Origin: CAZJDM01 sp964544765 | Lineage (GTDB): Bacteria; Bdellovibrionota_B; Oligoflexia; CAYFLR01 | Length of the DNA stretch: 8,528 nucleotides | Direction of reading: 5' to 3' | Assembly (NCBI GenBank): GCA_964544765.1 | Contig: CAZJDM010000175.1 | Span: 1-8,528 of the forward strand | In this document: piece after piece, positions 6,341 through 8,528 of the stretch | Layout of the letters: each line of letters opens with the position of its first letter | Numbering within the stretch: position 1 is the first letter of the stretch | Position numbers and translations under genes: made by a program | The notes under the pieces: generated by a model | The model's input: the letters and a program-made list of their open reading frames with translations, nothing else | Database searches by the model: none | Told to the model about the DNA's origin: nothing

Positions 6341-6363
6341 ATATATAAGCATTACTTATATAT
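6341..6363. repeat. AT-rich inverted repeat between the two lipoprotein genes
   Basis: ATATATAAG (6341-6349) pairs perfectly with CTTATATAT (6355-6363) around the loop CATTA. It lies in the gap between the two lipoprotein genes. Overlapping minus-strand TATAAT hexamers at 6341-6336 and 6332-6327 and a TTGAAA at 6372-6367 hint at a promoter for the large lipoprotein, but the spacings (25 and 34 bases) are too long. The repeat might equally be a weak terminator; neither use is certain. Confidence 0.35.
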
Positions 6364-6409
6364 TGATTTCAATATTTTACCAGAGATTTATCTTAGATAA
6401 TCCAGCTAC

Positions 6410-7108
6410 TTACCAAGTAAAAACGACTTGACCTAATTCACTCGTCAATACTAACTGCAAAGAGTTTTCTGTATCTTTATTTGTATTCGGTTTTACTGTT
6501 ATAACATACTCTGAACTCCATCTATTCACATAAGGAAAGTATTTTACCGCTATTTCTTTATCTAAGTCTTTAATATCATGAATCTTAATAGAATATGCTT
6601 GGGATAATTCTTGCGGATGATCTGTTGCTATTCGACGAAAAGCTACATGCCAATATTGTAAAAATTTATCGGCTAAATAACGAGTAGGTGGAGGTACATG
6701 AATAGATAAGAAAAAAATCAATGATTTATCATTCAAAAAAGGCTCTAGAAAATCTTCTTGCCGAAAATCTACTTCAACTTGGTTTACTTTTTGATTTGTT
6801 TGCTGATTCACTTGCTGATCTGACAGTCGATTTGACTGCTCACCTGATTGTTCAGTCTCAAGCTGAGGAATCTTAGTTAAGCTTCTATATTGTTGTATTT
6901 CCTTTTTTCTGAGTAAAGAAACATTAGCTATCATTACAGTATTAAACTTACTATATAGTTTAGCTTGACGAGTATTACTATCAACAGATTCTCTGTAGGT
7001 AGCAAAGTCCTTTAAATCAGTAGAATTTTTGGCCATTGCCGACTCATAATGATAAAAACAACCGGTATTAATCATTAACAATGAGGTAAAAAATATCCAT
7101 AAAATCAT
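6410..7108 (-). CDS. Putative lipoprotein translationally coupled to the diguanylate cyclase
   Basis: This 232-residue protein begins with a hydrophobic stretch ending MINTGC, so Cys17 is a likely lipidation site, although Asn at -3 departs from the usual Leu/Val/Ile. Residues about 86-110 form a Gln/Asn/Ser-rich linker (EQSNRLSDQQVNQQTNQK) between a Lys/Arg-rich helical part and a C-terminal domain (about 112-232). The latter ends in beta-like segments (EYVITVKP, LQLVLTSELGQVVFTW). The ATG overlaps the stop of the cyclase gene in ATGA, and AGGG lies about eight bases upstream, so translation is probably coupled. I recognise no family. Genetic linkage suggests that it works with the cyclase at the envelope, perhaps as an output or sensor; this is inference. 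Confidence 0.75.
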   Translation of the reverse strand: MILWIFFTSLLMINTGCFYHYESAMAKNSTDLKDFATYRESVDSNTRQAKLYSKFNTVMIANVSLLRKKEIQQYRSLTKIPQLETEQSGEQSNRLSDQQVNQQTNQKVNQVEVDFRQEDFLEPFLNDKSLIFFLSIHVPPPTRYLADKFLQYWHVAFRRIATDHPQELSQAYSIKIHDIKDLDKEIAVKYFPYVNRWSSEYVITVKPNTNKDTENSLQLVLTSELGQVVFTW

Positions 7109-7992
7109 TTTGTCACCCTATTTCTTCCCGCTTTTTTGGAAGCATATAAATTTTTATCAGTATCTTCGATTAATTTATTAGCTGTCATCTCAGATGTTAA
7201 TAGTTTTACTCCAATACTAACTGTAATTGGTATAGAATCTTCTCCAAACTCAAATTGGTGAGATTCAACAGCAGCTCTTATTCTTTCAGCAAGTTGATAA
7301 GCTGGTTCGAGTTCTGTATCAGGTAAAATCATAACAAACTCTTCTCCTCCATACCTGGCAAAAATGTCTCGCTCTCTAACCGTTTTTTGAACAACTTTAC
7401 ATAATTCAGCTAAAATAAAATCGCCTGCCTGATGACCATACTTATCGTTAACCTTTTTAAAGTGGTCAATATCAAATAATAATAGACACAGATCTCGTTC
7501 ATAAGCAAAAGAATTACTCACTTCTGATTGCAATTGTTCCAAGAAATATTTCTTATTATAAATCTGGGTTAATGCATCAATAATAGCCATTTTGTAAATC
7601 TTATCCAAAAACACACGCTCAATGTTTCCTCTGGAAAAATATTTCAATAAAACGACCGAACCTAATCTGACCAAGTCACCATCCTTTAATTTTGTCTCTG
7701 TAATACGATCTTTATTTATATATGTTCCGTTGGTACTCCCCTTATCTGATAAAAAATAATCTGAACCACGTTTCTGTAGTAGGGCATGAGTTCTAGAAAC
7801 AGTACTTTCATCCTTTACAAATACTTCACAGGACGGATCACGTCCGATCAACATTTCATCTTTATCAATGTCATATCGCCTTCCCAACATGGTTCCTGAA
7901 TACTGTACAAAACAGGGACTGGACATTTGAGCATCCGAGCTGACCTCTTTAAAATCCTCAACTAAAAGTGTCTTTTTGGGATCAGAAACCAT
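7105..7992 (-). CDS. FHA-GGDEF diguanylate cyclase
   Basis: The 295-residue protein makes c-di-GMP from two GTP. An FHA domain (about 27-118) keeps the phosphothreonine-binding residues: Gly50-Arg51 (IGRDPS), Ser66-Arg67-His69 (VSRTHALL) and Asn88 (STNGT). A GGDEF domain (about 133-295) has DALTQIYN (139-146), the metal-binding Asp174 in FDIDHFKKVND, the active loop GGEEF (215-219) and an inhibitory site RERD (206-209) five residues before it, so product inhibition is expected. There is no membrane segment, so it is cytosolic. The short N-terminal tail holds Thr8 with Val at +3 (KKTLLVED), a possible phospho-ligand for its own FHA domain, as described for Bdellovibrio DgcB, which has the same architecture. 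AGGAG lies eight bases before the ATG. It is the first gene of the coupled cyclase-lipoprotein pair. Confidence 0.93.
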   Translation of the reverse strand: MVSDPKKTLLVEDFKEVSSDAQMSSPCFVQYSGTMLGRRYDIDKDEMLIGRDPSCEVFVKDESTVSRTHALLQKRGSDYFLSDKGSTNGTYINKDRITETKLKDGDLVRLGSVVLLKYFSRGNIERVFLDKIYKMAIIDALTQIYNKKYFLEQLQSEVSNSFAYERDLCLLLFDIDHFKKVNDKYGHQAGDFILAELCKVVQKTVRERDIFARYGGEEFVMILPDTELEPAYQLAERIRAAVESHQFEFGEDSIPITVSIGVKLLTSEMTANKLIEDTDKNLYASKKAGRNRVTK

Positions 7993-8017
7993 AAATTAAT
8001 CTCCTGGAATAATCTAC

Positions 8018-8023
8018 ATTATA
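8018..8023 (-). promoter_or_regulatory. Candidate -10 element for the diguanylate cyclase gene
   Basis: TATAAT occurs on the minus strand at 8023-8018, and a second copy at 8036-8031. The first would give a leader of about 20 bases, just enough for the AGGAG site. No good -35 box is spaced 16-18 bases away, so the assignment is weak. A perfect 6-bp inverted repeat (CAATTA, TTT, TAATTG; 8062-8076) lies further upstream and could be an operator. Confidence 0.3.
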
Positions 8024-8111
8024 ACTCAAAATTATATCTCAAAATATAAGAGCAAACTACTCAATTATTTTAATTGTGCGGCCATGACTGTAGAATATTA
8101 TTTTTAATAAT

Positions 8112-8141
8112 TTGCTAATCCCACTATGCATGCTGTAAAAT
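8112..8141 (+). promoter_or_regulatory. Candidate promoter for the 77-residue protein gene
   Basis: TTGCTA (8112-8117) and TAAAAT (8136-8141) are 18 bases apart, which would start transcription about 63 bases before the ATG at 8211. An alternative -10, TATAAT at 8161-8166, has no matching -35. The divergent gap 7993-8210 is very AT-rich and otherwise shows only short palindromes such as ATTATT-TTT-AATAAT (8097-8111). Confidence 0.3.
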
Positions 8142-8210
8142 ATATAAGTAAGATAATTTTTATAATTTGATAATCACATCTATTAACACGACGGATAAAA
8201 AGGGGGATTC

Positions 8211-8444
8211 ATGGCCAAAACCTCCGTATTAGAAGAAGTCACAAAAGAAGCTATCAGTATCCTAATTGAAGAAAACGCTACTCGAGGTAGACACGGAATA
8301 GTTCTTTCAGATAACCAAAAAGACTCTTTGATCGATGAGATTTATCTCTTTATTAGTAAATCAATAGAAATTAAAAACAAAGGCCAAAGTCTTTTAGCTG
8401 GACCAACTACCCAAACGAAACAGATTCGCGATAGTCGTAATTAG
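8211..8444 (+). CDS. Small soluble protein of unknown function
   Basis: The 77-residue product has no signal peptide or membrane segment. Two probable helices (about 5-22 and 33-55) flank a short basic Gly-containing turn (TRGRHG), and the tail from residue 58 is polar and likely flexible (GPTTQTKQIRDSRN). The start is well supported by a strong AGGGGG site four bases before the ATG. It diverges from the diguanylate cyclase gene, sharing a 218-base upstream region with it. I recognise no family and assign no function. Confidence 0.65.
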   Translation: MAKTSVLEEVTKEAISILIEENATRGRHGIVLSDNQKDSLIDEIYLFISKSIEIKNKGQSLLAGPTTQTKQIRDSRN

Positions 8445-8450
8445 ATTGAA

Positions 8451-8526
8451 TTGATAATACGAATATGGGATTGATATATATAGTATTAAACTCTAATTTC
8501 TTTCTTTTTTACGACGATTTTAGGAG
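8451..8526 (+). promoter_or_regulatory. Promoter and ribosome site of a gene beyond the window
   Basis: TTGATA (8451-8456) and TATATA (8475-8480), 18 bases apart, form a plausible promoter. AGGAG at 8522-8526 looks like the ribosome site of a plus-strand gene starting just after the window. A pyrimidine-rich stretch (8496-8510) lies between them. No stem precedes it, so it is not an obvious terminator for the 77-residue gene. Confidence 0.35.
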
Positions 8527-8528
8527 CA

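Noticed and set aside
1..8528. CRISPR array, tRNA, rRNA or insertion-sequence inverted repeats
   Set aside because: I saw no regularly spaced repeats, cloverleaf sequence, rRNA signature or transposase.

Overview
The window is AT-rich (roughly one third G+C by eye) and carries eight intact-looking genes, one broken gene and the edge of a mobile intron. It suggests a Gram-negative bacterium with an outer membrane: there are two lipoproteins, one of them very large and rich in Cys, a signal-peptide protein, an FHA-GGDEF diguanylate cyclase and a CheX-type phosphatase domain. The FHA-GGDEF architecture and the Cys-rich exported proteins are typical of Bdellovibrionota, Myxococcota and related former deltaproteobacteria. 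I lean to an AT-rich member of Bdellovibrionota, but this is inference without any phylogenetic marker.

Left part (1-1080). The minus strand holds a broken gene for a small exported Cys-rich protein. It has no start codon, is frameshifted near 205-212, and is cut after position 53 by what looks like the 5' end of a group II intron in sense orientation; the intron continues beyond the window. A strong 14-bp hairpin (517-548) separates it from a minus-strand gene for a small secreted Gly-rich protein (559-936).

Centre left (1046-2202, plus strand). A consensus-like -35 box with a perfect 16-bp palindrome in its spacer lies just before a Crp/Fnr-family regulator whose sequence resembles those of Bacteroidota. 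It is followed by a small membrane protein with a threefold 12-residue repeat.

Centre (2229-3667, minus strand). A coiled-coil protein with an AT-hook-like motif ends in a CheX phosphatase domain. Upstream of it lies a DUF523/TudS-type iron-sulfur protein.

Right (3744-7992, minus strand). Reading in the direction of transcription, an FHA-GGDEF diguanylate cyclase overlaps a 232-residue putative lipoprotein by ATGA. After a 143-base gap measured to the chosen start comes an 840-residue lipoprotein with a Cys-rich middle and a C-terminal series of beta-propeller-like repeats. The order suggests that c-di-GMP signalling is linked to envelope lipoproteins, possibly in one transcription unit. In the other direction from the cyclase, a short unrecognised protein (8211-8444) is transcribed on the plus strand, and the window ends at a ribosome-binding site for a further gene.

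The most noteworthy items are the intron-split Cys-rich gene, the cyclase-lipoprotein cluster with its giant propeller-like lipoprotein, the CheX fusion, and the palindrome at the Crp-like regulator.
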